A DNA stretch of 59,057 nucleotides, from NCBI GenBank assembly GCA_020636905.1, contig JACJWX010000017.1:1-59057 (forward strand). The letters run 5' to 3'. Source of the stretch: Actinomycetota bacterium (GTDB lineage Bacteria > Actinomycetota > Thermoleophilia > Miltoncostaeales > Miltoncostaeaceae). This document shows positions 24,013-31,878 of the stretch, one piece after another; position 1 is the stretch's first letter, and each line of letters begins with the position of its first letter. A program made the position numbers and the translations under genes. A model generated the notes under the pieces. It was not told the DNA's origin, searched no databases, and worked only from the letters and a program-made list of their open reading frames with translations.

Positions 24013-24696
24013 CTAGTGCTCGATCGCGGGAGCGTTCTCGAGCCCGGTGATGGCCATGCTGGCCTCGCCGCCGTAGCGCTTGTTGAGGTTGATGATCAGC
24101 GCCGTCGACCCCTCGATGATGATGGCGTTGTGCAGCGGTCCGGCATCAAGTGCCCGTGCGCCGGGAAGCGACTTGGTCAGCTCGATGACTTCTTCCCGAG
24201 CCGCCTTGGACTTGCCGCACACCAGGACGTCGGCGTTCAGGTGATGCCGCGCCTGCAGTCCCGCCGCGGGCAGGTTGTTGTAGGCGACGACGACCCTGGC
24301 CTCGGGCGCGAGCTCCTGGATCCGGTGCGCGCAGGACGGGCCACCACCGGGCAGCTCGTCGCCCTGCACCGCCAGGGCCCCGCTCTTGCCGAACTTCAGC
24401 GCGTTGACCACGGAGATCAGGACCTTGCCCGCGAGCGCGTCGGCGAGCGCCGGGATGGTCGCGTCGATGCCCTCCCAGGGAATGGAGACGACGGCGATGT
24501 CACCAGCCGCTGCGGCGTCGACGTTCTCCATCGGAATGAACGTTCCGTCCGGGAGCGCCTCCCGCAGCCCCGCGGCGGCCTGGTCGGCCTTTTCCTGGCT
24601 GCGCGAACCCACGACGATCTCGTGGCCGGCGGCGGCGAAACAGATGGCGAGGCCACGGCCGAGATCGCCCGTTCCTCCGAAGATCGCAATCTTCAT
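24013..24696 (-). CDS. npdG: F420H2:NADP oxidoreductase
   Basis: NpdG/Fno exchanges hydride between NADPH and coenzyme F420. The 227-residue protein opens with the Rossmann motif IFGGTGDLGRGLA, has VVGSRSQEKA for NADP binding, and ends in LNKRYGGEASMAITGLENAP, characteristic of the family. Its presence implies the organism makes F420, as many Actinobacteria do, though no cofactor-synthesis gene is in the window. Its ATG overlaps the folD stop by 4 nt in the operon pcrA-folD-npdG, joining two NADP-dependent enzymes. Confidence 0.92.
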   Translation of the reverse strand: MKIAIFGGTGDLGRGLAICFAAAGHEIVVGSRSQEKADQAAAGLREALPDGTFIPMENVDAAAAGDIAVVSIPWEGIDATIPALADALAGKVLISVVNALKFGKSGALAVQGDELPGGGPSCAHRIQELAPEARVVVAYNNLPAAGLQARHHLNADVLVCGKSKAAREEVIELTKSLPGARALDAGPLHNAIIIEGSTALIINLNKRYGGEASMAITGLENAPAIEH

Positions 24697-25568
24697 GCAG
24701 CAGTTCCCTTCAGGTTGTCCCCGGCCCGCCGGTGGGCGGCTTCCAGAGTGTTTGCGAGCAGGTACGCGATGGTCATGGGTCCCACACCGCCGGGTACCGG
24801 GGTGATCCAGCCGGCGACCTCGACAGCCTCGTCGAATGCCACGTCACCGCAGAGCCCGTCGTCGGTGCGATTCATGCCGACGTCCATCACGGCGGCGCCG
24901 GGTTTGACCCAATCACCGCGAATCATCTCAGGCCGACCCACCGCCGCGACCAGGATGTCGGCGGTGCGGCAGAGGGCGGGCAGATCGACCGTCCGGGAAT
25001 GCGCCACGGTGACGGTGCAGTGCTCGGCCAGCAGCAGCATCGACTGCGGCTTGCCCACGATGAGACTCCGCCCCACCACCACGGCGCGCGCGCCCACCAG
25101 AGGCACCTCGGCATCGCGGAGCATCCGCATCACCCCCTGCGGCGTGCACGGCACGTTCCCGGGTTCGCCACGCATGAGGCGACCGAGATTGACCGGCGCA
25201 AACCCGTCGACGTCCTTGTCCGGATGGATGCGGTTGGCGATCAGGGGCTCGGACAGCTGCTCCGGGACGGGCAGCTGGACCAGCATCCCGTCGACGGCGT
25301 CGTCGGCGTTGAGCTCGTCGATGAGCGCGTCGAGTTCGGCCTGGGTCGTGCTGTCGGGCAGCGTGATGCGCCGCGCGACCATGCCCGCGGCCTCGGCAGC
25401 CTTCGCCTTGTTGGCCTGGTAGATCTCGCTGGCAGGATCGTCGCCCACCTGGATCCCCACGAGTCCGGGTGCCCGGCCGTGCAGCGCGACGAAGCCGGCG
25501 ACGCCGTCGGCGACCTCCTCGCGAACCGTGGCCGCGGTGGCTTTTCCATCGATCACATGTGCGGGCAT
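24693..25568 (-). CDS. folD: Methylenetetrahydrofolate dehydrogenase/cyclohydrolase
   Basis: FolD interconverts 5,10-methylene-, methenyl- and 10-formyl-tetrahydrofolate using NADP. The 291-residue protein has Y50 and K54 (SEIYQANKAKA, the catalytic pair), LVQLPVPEQL, DKDVDGFAPVNLGRL, CTPQGVMRML, VVVGRSLIVGKP and the C-terminal PVPGGVGPMTIAYLLANT. Normal length. It starts 1 nt after pcrA ends and overlaps npdG, so it is the middle gene of a compact operon. Confidence 0.96.
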   Translation of the reverse strand: MPAHVIDGKATAATVREEVADGVAGFVALHGRAPGLVGIQVGDDPASEIYQANKAKAAEAAGMVARRITLPDSTTQAELDALIDELNADDAVDGMLVQLPVPEQLSEPLIANRIHPDKDVDGFAPVNLGRLMRGEPGNVPCTPQGVMRMLRDAEVPLVGARAVVVGRSLIVGKPQSMLLLAEHCTVTVAHSRTVDLPALCRTADILVAAVGRPEMIRGDWVKPGAAVMDVGMNRTDDGLCGDVAFDEAVEVAGWITPVPGGVGPMTIAYLLANTLEAAHRRAGDNLKGTAA

Positions 25569-27707
25569 CTACCCCACCTTTCGCATCGGCGCGGCACCGG
25601 CCATCAGGCGGCGTTCGGTCCCGTCGTTGCTGAATCTGACACGAACCAGCTGGCCGCGTCCCTCGACCCCCGTGACGACGCCCTCGCCGAAGGTCGCGTG
25701 CACCACCGAGTCACCGGCGGCGAGCGCCGGCGCGGACGAGCGGCCCTCCTGCGACCGGGCCCGCGCGCTGCGGCTCGGCGCTCCCGCGGGACGGGCGATC
25801 GCATCCCGGGGAATCTCCCCGAGGAACCGCGACGGCAACCGGTATTCACGGCCACCGTGCAGCATCCGCGTCTCGCAATGGGTCAGCATGAGCCGGCGCC
25901 GGGCCCGGGTCATGCCCACGTAACAGAGGCGTCGTTCCTCCTCGAGCGCCTCCGGCGTGTCGGACCGGACGTGGGGGAACACCCCGTCTTCCATGCCGGT
26001 CATGATCACGACGTCGAACTCGAGCCCCTTGGCGTTGTGCACGGTCATGAGCGTGGCCTGGCCCGCGGCGTCCTCCACCACGTCGGCGTCGCTCTGCAGG
26101 GCGATCTCCTCGAGGAACCCCTCCAGCGAAGGCTCGTCCGCCGACGCGTCGTACTCCGCCGCCACGTTCACGAGCTCGTCGAGATTGTCCAGGCGCCCCT
26201 GGGCCTCGAGCGTCCCCTCGACCATGAGCGACGCCTTCAGTCCCGATCGCTCGATCGCCATCTCCACGAGCCTGCCGAGCGGGAGTGCACCCTGCGCCGC
26301 CTGCGCCAGATCGGCGATGACCGAGGCCGTGTCGGCGAGTGCCCCACGCTGGGCCGCGGTCAGGCCGCCCACCATCTCGGCGTGTGCCGGCGTGTCCCCG
26401 ATGGGCATCCCGTGTTCGAGCGCGAAGGCGGCGAGCTTGGCGATGCACCCCGGGCCGAGCCCCCGCTTGGGCGCACCCGTCATCCGGGTGAACGCCATCA
26501 GGTCGGCGGGGTTCGCGGCGACCCGCAGGTATGCGGTCAGGTCACGGATCTCCGCGCGTTCGTAGAAGCGGGGTCCACCGATGACCTGGTATGCGATCCG
26601 CGACCTGACGAGCTGGTCCTCGATGGAACGACTCTGGGCATTGGTTCGGTAGAAGACCGCGATCTCGTCGAGTGAGGTGCCCTCGCCAAGCGCTCGATCG
26701 ATCTCGGAGACGACGCGACGGGCTTCTTCGTGCTCGTCCCGGCACGCTTCGACCACGATGCGCTCGCCGTCGCCGCGGTCGGTCCAGAGGGTCTTCTCGC
26801 GGCGTCCCCGGTTCAGCGCGACGACGGCGTTCGCGGCGCGGAGGATGGTGCCGGTGCTGCGGTAGTTCTGCTCGAGCGCCACCACGGCGGCGTTCGGGTA
26901 GTCCCGTTCGAACTCGAGGATGTTGCGGACGTCCGCCCCGCGCCAGCTGTAGATGCCCTGGTCGTCGTCCCCGACGGCCATGACGTTGTTCTGGGGCGCG
27001 GCCAGCAGCTGCACCAGGCGGTACTGGGCCTGGTTGGTGTCCTGGTACTCGTCCACGAGCACGTGGCGGAACCGCTGCTGGTATCGCTCGCGGACCGACG
27101 CGTCGTGTTCCAGGAGCTCGACGGTGAGGACGAGCAGGTCGTCGAAGTCCACCGCGTTGGCGGCGCGCAGACGCTCGGTGTAGCGGCGATAGAGCCGCAC
27201 CACCAGCTCGTCGCCGAAGCCGTCACTGACGCGCGCGAGCCCGTCCGGGTCGAGCATGCGGTTCTTCGCGTCGCTGATCTGCGCGAGCACCGCGCGAGGG
27301 CTGACCCGCTTGGGATCGATCTCCTCGTCCTTCATGCACGCCCGCATCAGGCGCAACTGGTCGTCGGCGTCGTAGATGACGAACCTGGGGTCGAGTCCGA
27401 TCGCTTCGGCCTCGCGGCGCAGGATCCGCACGCACGCCGAGTGGAAGGTGCTCGCCCACAGATCGCGCGCCGCGGGGCCGACCAGGTCGATGATGCGTGA
27501 TCGCATCTCCCCCGCGGCCTTGTTGGTGAACGTGATCGCCAGGATGGCCCACGGAGGAACGCCGCGATCGGTGATCAGATGGGCGATCCGGTGGGTGAGC
27601 ACCCTGGTCTTGCCGCTTCCCGCCCCGGCGAGCACCAGGAGGGGGCCGTCTCCGTGGACCACGGCCTCGCGCTGGGGTGGGTTGAGGCTTCCGAGAAGGT
27701 CTGACAC
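25569..27707 (-). CDS. pcrA: UvrD/PcrA-type DNA helicase
   Basis: This is an SF1A 3'-5' helicase for nucleotide-excision and replication repair. The 712-residue protein shows the Q-motif region SLNPPQREAV, Walker A AGAGSGKT (28-34), DEYQDTN, GDDDQGIYSWRGAD, QNYRST, TVHNAKGLEF and YVGMTRAR, then a C-terminal tudor-like tail (GDSVVHATFGEGVVTGVEG) that in PcrA binds RNA polymerase. The start is GTG 27707, 9 nt after TAGGAT, so it is probably leaderless. No SOS box is seen. It heads the pcrA-folD-npdG operon. Confidence 0.95.
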   Translation of the reverse strand: MSDLLGSLNPPQREAVVHGDGPLLVLAGAGSGKTRVLTHRIAHLITDRGVPPWAILAITFTNKAAGEMRSRIIDLVGPAARDLWASTFHSACVRILRREAEAIGLDPRFVIYDADDQLRLMRACMKDEEIDPKRVSPRAVLAQISDAKNRMLDPDGLARVSDGFGDELVVRLYRRYTERLRAANAVDFDDLLVLTVELLEHDASVRERYQQRFRHVLVDEYQDTNQAQYRLVQLLAAPQNNVMAVGDDDQGIYSWRGADVRNILEFERDYPNAAVVALEQNYRSTGTILRAANAVVALNRGRREKTLWTDRGDGERIVVEACRDEHEEARRVVSEIDRALGEGTSLDEIAVFYRTNAQSRSIEDQLVRSRIAYQVIGGPRFYERAEIRDLTAYLRVAANPADLMAFTRMTGAPKRGLGPGCIAKLAAFALEHGMPIGDTPAHAEMVGGLTAAQRGALADTASVIADLAQAAQGALPLGRLVEMAIERSGLKASLMVEGTLEAQGRLDNLDELVNVAAEYDASADEPSLEGFLEEIALQSDADVVEDAAGQATLMTVHNAKGLEFDVVIMTGMEDGVFPHVRSDTPEALEEERRLCYVGMTRARRRLMLTHCETRMLHGGREYRLPSRFLGEIPRDAIARPAGAPSRSARARSQEGRSSAPALAAGDSVVHATFGEGVVTGVEGRGQLVRVRFSNDGTERRLMAGAAPMRKVG

Positions 27708-27716
27708 GGCCCGGTC

Positions 27717-27722
27717 ATCCTA
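27717..27722 (-). promoter_or_regulatory. Putative -10 (TAGGAT) of pcrA operon
   Basis: TAGGAT on the minus strand ends 9 nt before the GTG at 27707. Confidence 0.4.
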
Positions 27723-27758
27723 CCGACGTGTCTGGCCGCCCCCGCCCCGCGGACCGGG

Positions 27759-28559
27759 TCAGGACGCCGCTGGAGGGGTGTTGCCGTCGACGTTGCGGCC
27801 GAGCGCCGCATCCACCTGCTCGCGCACGCTGGCGAGGCAGTCGTGGTCGAACCCGGGCGGGGGTTCACGTCCTTCGCGCAGCGCGGTGATCTCTCGCTCG
27901 AGCACGTCGATCCGCGCGACCAGGCATTCCATGGCCTCGGCGACCGGATCGGGCAGATGGGAGTGCTCCAGCGGCGGCTCCACCCGCTGTCCGTCGACGA
28001 TGACCGGATGACCGGGGTTGCCCACGACCGTCGATCGGGGCGGCACGTCGTGGATGACGATCGATCCCGCGCCGATCTTCGCGTCGTCTCCCACCATGAG
28101 CGGCCCGAGTACCTGGGCGCTGGTGCCGACGATGACGCGGTCGCCGATCGTGGGGTGGCGTTTGCCGCCGTGGGCGCCGGTGCCGCCGAGGGTGACGCCC
28201 TGGTAGACGGTGACGTCGGCGCCGACCTCGGTGGTCTCGCCAATGACCACACCCATGCCGTGATCGATGAAGAATCCGGGGCCGATGCGGGCACCGGGAT
28301 GGATTTCGATGCCGGTCAGGAAACGTGAGATCTGGGAGATCGCCCGCGCCGGGAACACCGCGCCGCGCACGTAGAGGCGGTGCGCCAGTCGGTGCATCCA
28401 GATGGCGTGCAGTCCCTGGTACATCAGGACCTCCGCCTTCGAGCGCGGCGCCGGGTCACGTTCCAGGACCGCGTTGATGTCTCGGCGGACCGTTGCGAGC
28501 GCGCGTCCGACGAGCCCCTTGCGGGTCGGCGGGGCGACGTTGGGGTGACCGGATGGCAT
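27759..28559 (-). CDS. cysE: Serine O-acetyltransferase
   Basis: CysE makes O-acetylserine from serine and acetyl-CoA, the substrate for CysK. The 266-residue protein has the N-terminal helical part (VRRDINAVLERDPA, LHAIWMHRLAHRLY) and a left-handed beta-helix: GIEIHPGARIGPGFFIDHGMGVVIGETTEVG with the catalytic His, then QGVTLGGTG and KRHPTIGD. A C-terminal helix follows, longer than in EpsC-type enzymes. ATG 28559 lies 7 nt after TATACT. The divergent GNAT gene starts only 25 bp away. cysK is about 3 kb off in a separate operon. Confidence 0.94.
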   Translation of the reverse strand: MPSGHPNVAPPTRKGLVGRALATVRRDINAVLERDPAPRSKAEVLMYQGLHAIWMHRLAHRLYVRGAVFPARAISQISRFLTGIEIHPGARIGPGFFIDHGMGVVIGETTEVGADVTVYQGVTLGGTGAHGGKRHPTIGDRVIVGTSAQVLGPLMVGDDAKIGAGSIVIHDVPPRSTVVGNPGHPVIVDGQRVEPPLEHSHLPDPVAEAMECLVARIDVLEREITALREGREPPPGFDHDCLASVREQVDAALGRNVDGNTPPAAS

Positions 28560-28566
28560 GCCGGCC

Positions 28567-28576
28567 AGTATAGGCT
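28567..28576. promoter_or_regulatory. Overlapping divergent -10 elements of cysE and GNAT gene
   Basis: AGTATAGGCT contains TATACT on the minus strand (28567-28572, 7 nt before the cysE ATG) and TAGGCT on the plus strand (28571-28576, 7 nt before GTG 28584). The two promoters share bases and cannot easily be occupied together. Confidence 0.5.
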
Positions 28577-28583
28577 GGTGTTC

Positions 28584-29282
28584 GTGGAGTCGCCGCAACC
28601 AGGTCCGGTCGTCAGCGCGGGTGGCGCGTCCTGTCGCCTGGGCCCCTCGCCCACCGCCCAGGCCATCCGGCTGACGGGGCTTCGAGTGACGCGCGGCGAC
28701 GACCTCGACGCGCTCCTCGAAAAACTCCCCGAACCGCCGTGGGACGTCGAGCTGGCGAGCGACGACCCCGCCATCGGGCTGCTCGGCGACCGAGGGTTCG
28801 AGCGCTACATGGGCGGGGTGTTCATGGCCCGCGAGGCCGCCGGCGTACGTGCCGATCCCCCATCCGACATCGAGTTCGCGGACTATCGCAACGACTGGGC
28901 GCAGGCATTCTCGGACCTCGAGGCGCGAGCGATGGCCGGACTGGCCGCGTTCGCCGAAATGGGAAGCCCCTCCGGGTACGAATGGGGCGCCGGACACGGC
29001 GTGTTCATCGCCGCGCTGGACGCCAAACGGCGTCTGGTGGGCTTCGCGCACGCCGAAATGCCGGACGGCATGATCGACTGGCTCGCGGTCGACCCGGACC
29101 GGCAGCGCGAGGGCATCGGCAGCGGGTTGGTACGCGAACTCGGACGGCGTGTGGTCGACGGCCGCGGCACCCATCTGATGGCCGTCGCCGACGAGGATTC
29201 ACCCGGACCGGCGTTCCTGCGCTCCCTCGGATTTCGCGACCGCGGACACCGCGTGTCGCTCATCCGGCGTTCCGCCGGCTGA
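28584..29282 (+). CDS. GNAT-family N-acetyltransferase
   Basis: The 232-residue protein has a C-terminal GNAT fold: GVFIAALDAKRRLVGFAHAEM, IDWLAVDPDRQREGIGSGLVREL (the acetyl-CoA loop R/Q-x-x-G-I/L-G) and PGPAFLRSLGFRDRGHRVSLIRR. The N-terminal third (DDLDALLEKLPEPPWDVELASDDPAIG) is another, weaker module that may bind the acceptor. Acceptor unknown. GTG 28584 follows TAGGCT by 7 nt; an in-frame GTG at 28578 is possible. It diverges from cysE with only 24 bp between start codons. Confidence 0.82.
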   Translation: MESPQPGPVVSAGGASCRLGPSPTAQAIRLTGLRVTRGDDLDALLEKLPEPPWDVELASDDPAIGLLGDRGFERYMGGVFMAREAAGVRADPPSDIEFADYRNDWAQAFSDLEARAMAGLAAFAEMGSPSGYEWGAGHGVFIAALDAKRRLVGFAHAEMPDGMIDWLAVDPDRQREGIGSGLVRELGRRVVDGRGTHLMAVADEDSPGPAFLRSLGFRDRGHRVSLIRRSAG

Positions 29283-29292
29283 GTCGGCGCTC

Positions 29293-29322
29293 CGGACCCG
29301 GACGCCGGCATGTGCGGGTCCG
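29293..29322 (+). terminator. Hairpin after GNAT gene
   Basis: CGGACCCG (29293-29300) and CGGGTCCG (29315-29322) form a perfect 8-bp stem 10 nt past the stop. Confidence 0.45.
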
Positions 29323-29387
29323 CCCACCTCGCGTGATTCGAGCATCCCCGTCGCGCGGGTGTTTCGCGGGGGGTGGCCTGAGGGACG

Positions 29388-29685
29388 GTGAACACGCTCG
29401 TTGCAGGCGATGCGGACGCACTTCGTGAACAGGCCGTCCGTCGACTCAAGAAAACGGCGCGACTTCCACCCGCACCTGTTCATGTACCCGCTCATCAACG
29501 TCGTGCTCTGGGCCATCTGGCTCGCGATCGCGGTGACCACGGACAGCTGGTACCCGTGGCCAGTATGGGTGACGCCGGGTTGGGGAATCGGGCTCATCGC
29601 CAACGCATGGGACGTCTCTCTGCGGCATCCGATCGCCGAGCACGAGATCCGTGAAGAGATGGAGCGCCTCGGCCGCCACCGCTGA
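29388..29685 (+). pseudogene. 2TM-domain protein with apparent +1 frameshift
   Basis: A GTG at 29388 opens MNTLVAGDADALREQAVRRLKK, the normal N-terminus of small 2TM-domain proteins. The frame is then lost at the AAAA run 29451-29454, and the rest of the family (RRDFHPHLFMYPLINVVLWAIW, then YPWPVWVTPGWGIGLIANAWDVS) continues in the next frame to 29685. Removing one A restores one continuous frame of about 98 residues with two membrane helices. This is a sequencing or assembly error, a real loss-of-function change, or (less likely) slippage at the A run. 2TM proteins are of unknown function, often beside sensor kinases; none is here. Confidence 0.75.
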
Positions 29686-29778
29686 CGGCCCTCGCCGAGG
29701 GTCGCACAACCGTTTGTGTTGCACCGGAGGTTTCGCGGAAGGACGCTCGAACCGAACGCGGGAACGAGGAGGAACATC

Positions 29779-30174
29779 ATGGGCGACGTGACCGATGCAA
29801 CGCGCGAGGCCGAACGGATCGCCGCACGCGGCGAGGAGATCGCCCGCCGGCTCGCCGAAGTGGTCGGCGGGCGCGCGGGAACACAGGCCATTTTCGGCGA
29901 CGCCGTCGAGCGCGACGGAGTGACCGTGATTCCGGTCGGGGCGGTGCGCTGGGGGGTCGGCGGAGGCGGCGGCAGCGGCGGCCCCTCGAGCAAGGAGGGC
30001 GAGGGTGCCGGGGGCGGCGGCGGGATGACCGCCACGCCGGTGGGCTACATCGAGATCGCCGGTGGAACCGCCGGATTCCGGCGCATCGGTCCGTCGGTGT
30101 CGCCCGGACTGATGCTGGCCTGCGGCGTTGCCGCCATGCTCGTCCTGCGAGGGCTTCGCGCCCTGGTTCGGTAG
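29779..30174 (+). CDS. GerW/YtfJ-family protein with C-terminal anchor
   Basis: The 131-residue protein starts at ATG 29779 behind a strong GAGGAGGAA site. It has the YtfJ/GerW core (AIFGDAVERDGVTVIPVGAVRWGVGGGGGSG, then GMTATPVGYIEI) with two long Gly runs, and ends in a probable membrane helix (about 109-128). Members were named from Bacillus spore germination but occur widely in non-sporulating Actinobacteria; the role is unknown and need not involve spores. The 93 bp upstream show no clear promoter. Confidence 0.82.
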   Translation: MGDVTDATREAERIAARGEEIARRLAEVVGGRAGTQAIFGDAVERDGVTVIPVGAVRWGVGGGGGSGGPSSKEGEGAGGGGGMTATPVGYIEIAGGTAGFRRIGPSVSPGLMLACGVAAMLVLRGLRALVR

Positions 30175-30294
30175 CGCCGGCGCCGGAACCGCATCGTCAC
30201 GGTCACCCTCGACGCGGTGATGGACCGCACGCTGAACGTTCCGAATTTCCAGCCCGCAACCCGGAACCGCGCCGGTGCGGGAAGGCCCCGGGCG

Positions 30295-30333
30295 GGGTTC
30301 CGGGAGGCACCCGATGCGGTGCCCCCGGGACCC
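30295..30333 (+). terminator. Imperfect GC hairpin between GerW-like and flavodoxin genes
   Basis: The arms 30295-30311 and 30318-30333 can pair with small mismatches around a 6-nt loop. It may end the GerW-like transcript or fold in the flavodoxin leader. Confidence 0.35.
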
Positions 30334-30383
30334 GTCGTACGTTGTTCCCGGTACCGGAGAACAGTGCGGGAAGGGGGATCCCG

Positions 30384-30902
30384 ATGCGTGCGGTGGTGGT
30401 CTTCGAGTCGATGTTCGGCAACACCCGTCTCGTCGCCGAGCGGGTCGCCCGGGGGCTGTCGGCAGCCGGCGAAGTGGACGTGCTGCCCGTCGGCGAAGCC
30501 ACGTCGGAGGCCCTCGATGGTGTCGACCTTCTCGTAGTCGGCGGTCCCACCCACGTTCACGGGATGACGACCCCTCGCACCCGGGACGCCGCTCACGAGC
30601 AATCGCACCGTCCGGATGCCTCGGTCACGCTCGATCCCGAGGCCGAGGGCCCCGGTCTGCGCGAGTGGTTCGACCGGCTCACGATCCCCGCCGGATGCCG
30701 TGCGGCGGCGTTCGACACGCGCGCCAGAGGCCCCGCCGTCCTGACCGGGCGAGCCTCGAAGGGCATCGCGAAACGCCTGGACCACCACGGCGCCACGCTC
30801 GTCGCGCAGTCCGAGAGTTTCCTGGTCGACCGCGAGAACCGCCTGGTGGCGGGCGAAGCCAGCCGCGCCGAGGCGTGGGGCAAGGACCTGCTGCGGAACT
30901 GA
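30384..30902 (+). CDS. Flavodoxin-domain protein
   Basis: The 172-residue protein begins MRAVVVFESMFGNTRLVAERVA, the FMN-phosphate loop of flavodoxins, and has LLVVGGPTHVHGMTTPR, matching the second FMN loop. It is more like the flavodoxin-domain proteins of Actinobacteria than a short electron carrier, and the C-terminal half has basic helices. Partner and role are unknown. ATG 30384 with AAGGGGG 7-13 nt upstream is chosen over the longer frame. Confidence 0.85.
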   Translation: MRAVVVFESMFGNTRLVAERVARGLSAAGEVDVLPVGEATSEALDGVDLLVVGGPTHVHGMTTPRTRDAAHEQSHRPDASVTLDPEAEGPGLREWFDRLTIPAGCRAAAFDTRARGPAVLTGRASKGIAKRLDHHGATLVAQSESFLVDRENRLVAGEASRAEAWGKDLLRN

Positions 30903-30927
30903 GCGGGAACCGGCCCCGGGCGGACGA

Positions 30928-31878
30928 CTACTGGTCGGCGAACAGGGCGGTCGTCAGGTAGCGCTCGCCCGTGTCACACAGGATCGTCACGATCGTCTTG
31001 CCCTGATTCTCCGGCCGCTTCGCCAGTTCGAGGGCCGCCCAGACGTTCGCCCCGGCGCTGATGCCGACCAGGATGCCCTCCGTGCGGGCCAGCCCGCGCG
31101 ACGTGACGAACGCGTCCTCGGCTGAACAGGTGATCACCTCGTCGAAGACGTCCGTGTTGAGCACGTCGGGAACGAAGCCGGCGCCGATTCCCTGGATCTT
31201 GTGGGGTCCCGGCTTGCCGCCCGAGAGCACCGGGGAGTCCGCCGGCTCCACCGCCACCGCGCGGAACCCCTCGCGACGGTCACGGAGGACCTCCGCGACG
31301 CCGGTGATGCTTCCCCCCGTCCCGACACCCGCGACGAGGATGTCCACCTCGCCGCCGGTGTCCGCCCAGATCTCCTCGGCGGTGGTGGTCCGATGGATCT
31401 CGGGGTTGGCGGGGTTCTTGAACTGCTGCGGCATGTAGCTGTCGGGGGTTTCGGCTGCGATCTGCTCCGCCTTGGCGATGGCGCCGCGCATCCCCTCCGG
31501 CCCGGGCGTCAGCACCAGTTCCGCGCCGTACGCGCGCAGCAGGGCCCGGCGTTCCATACTCATGGTCTCCGGCATGGTGAGGATGAGCTGGTACCCCTTT
31601 GCGGCGGCGGCGAAGGCCAGGGCGATCCCGGTGTTCCCGGACGTCGGCTCCACGATCACGGAACGTCCGGGCGTGAGCGATCCCGCCCGCTCCGCGGCGT
31701 CGATCATGGCGAGGCCGATCCGGTCCTTGACGCTGCCGGCGGGGTTCAACGACTCGAGCTTGCCGAGAATGGTTGCGCCGGTCCCGTCGCCGACCCGGAG
31801 GCGCACGAGCGGCGTGCGTCCGACCAGGTCGAGGATCGAGTCGGCGATGGGCTGGGGCTGCGGTGTGGTGTCGCTCAA
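30928..31878 (-). CDS. cysK: Cysteine synthase A (O-acetylserine sulfhydrylase)
   Basis: CysK forms cysteine from O-acetylserine and sulfide with PLP. The 316-residue protein has PLP lysine K51 in NPAGSVKDRI, substrate loop PTSGNTGIALA, phosphate loop GVGTGGSITG, and GISAGANVWAAL. The start is TTG 31878, giving SDTTPQPQP; AGGAG lies 9 nt before, and the codon overlaps the adenosine-kinase stop (TTGA). It is third in rrf2-pfkB-cysK. Because CymR (Rrf2 family) in Bacillus acts as a complex with CysK, the operon suggests cysteine-responsive control. Confidence 0.95.
   Translation of the reverse strand: MSDTTPQPQPIADSILDLVGRTPLVRLRVGDGTGATILGKLESLNPAGSVKDRIGLAMIDAAERAGSLTPGRSVIVEPTSGNTGIALAFAAAAKGYQLILTMPETMSMERRALLRAYGAELVLTPGPEGMRGAIAKAEQIAAETPDSYMPQQFKNPANPEIHRTTTAEEIWADTGGEVDILVAGVGTGGSITGVAEVLRDRREGFRAVAVEPADSPVLSGGKPGPHKIQGIGAGFVPDVLNTDVFDEVITCSAEDAFVTSRGLARTEGILVGISAGANVWAALELAKRPENQGKTIVTILCDTGERYLTTALFADQ

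Noticed and set aside
23675..24050. Plus-strand ORFs in the npdG downstream gap (23675-24016 and 23745-24050)
   Set aside because: No recognisable domain, no ribosome-binding site, both run into npdG antisense; left as unassigned intergenic DNA.
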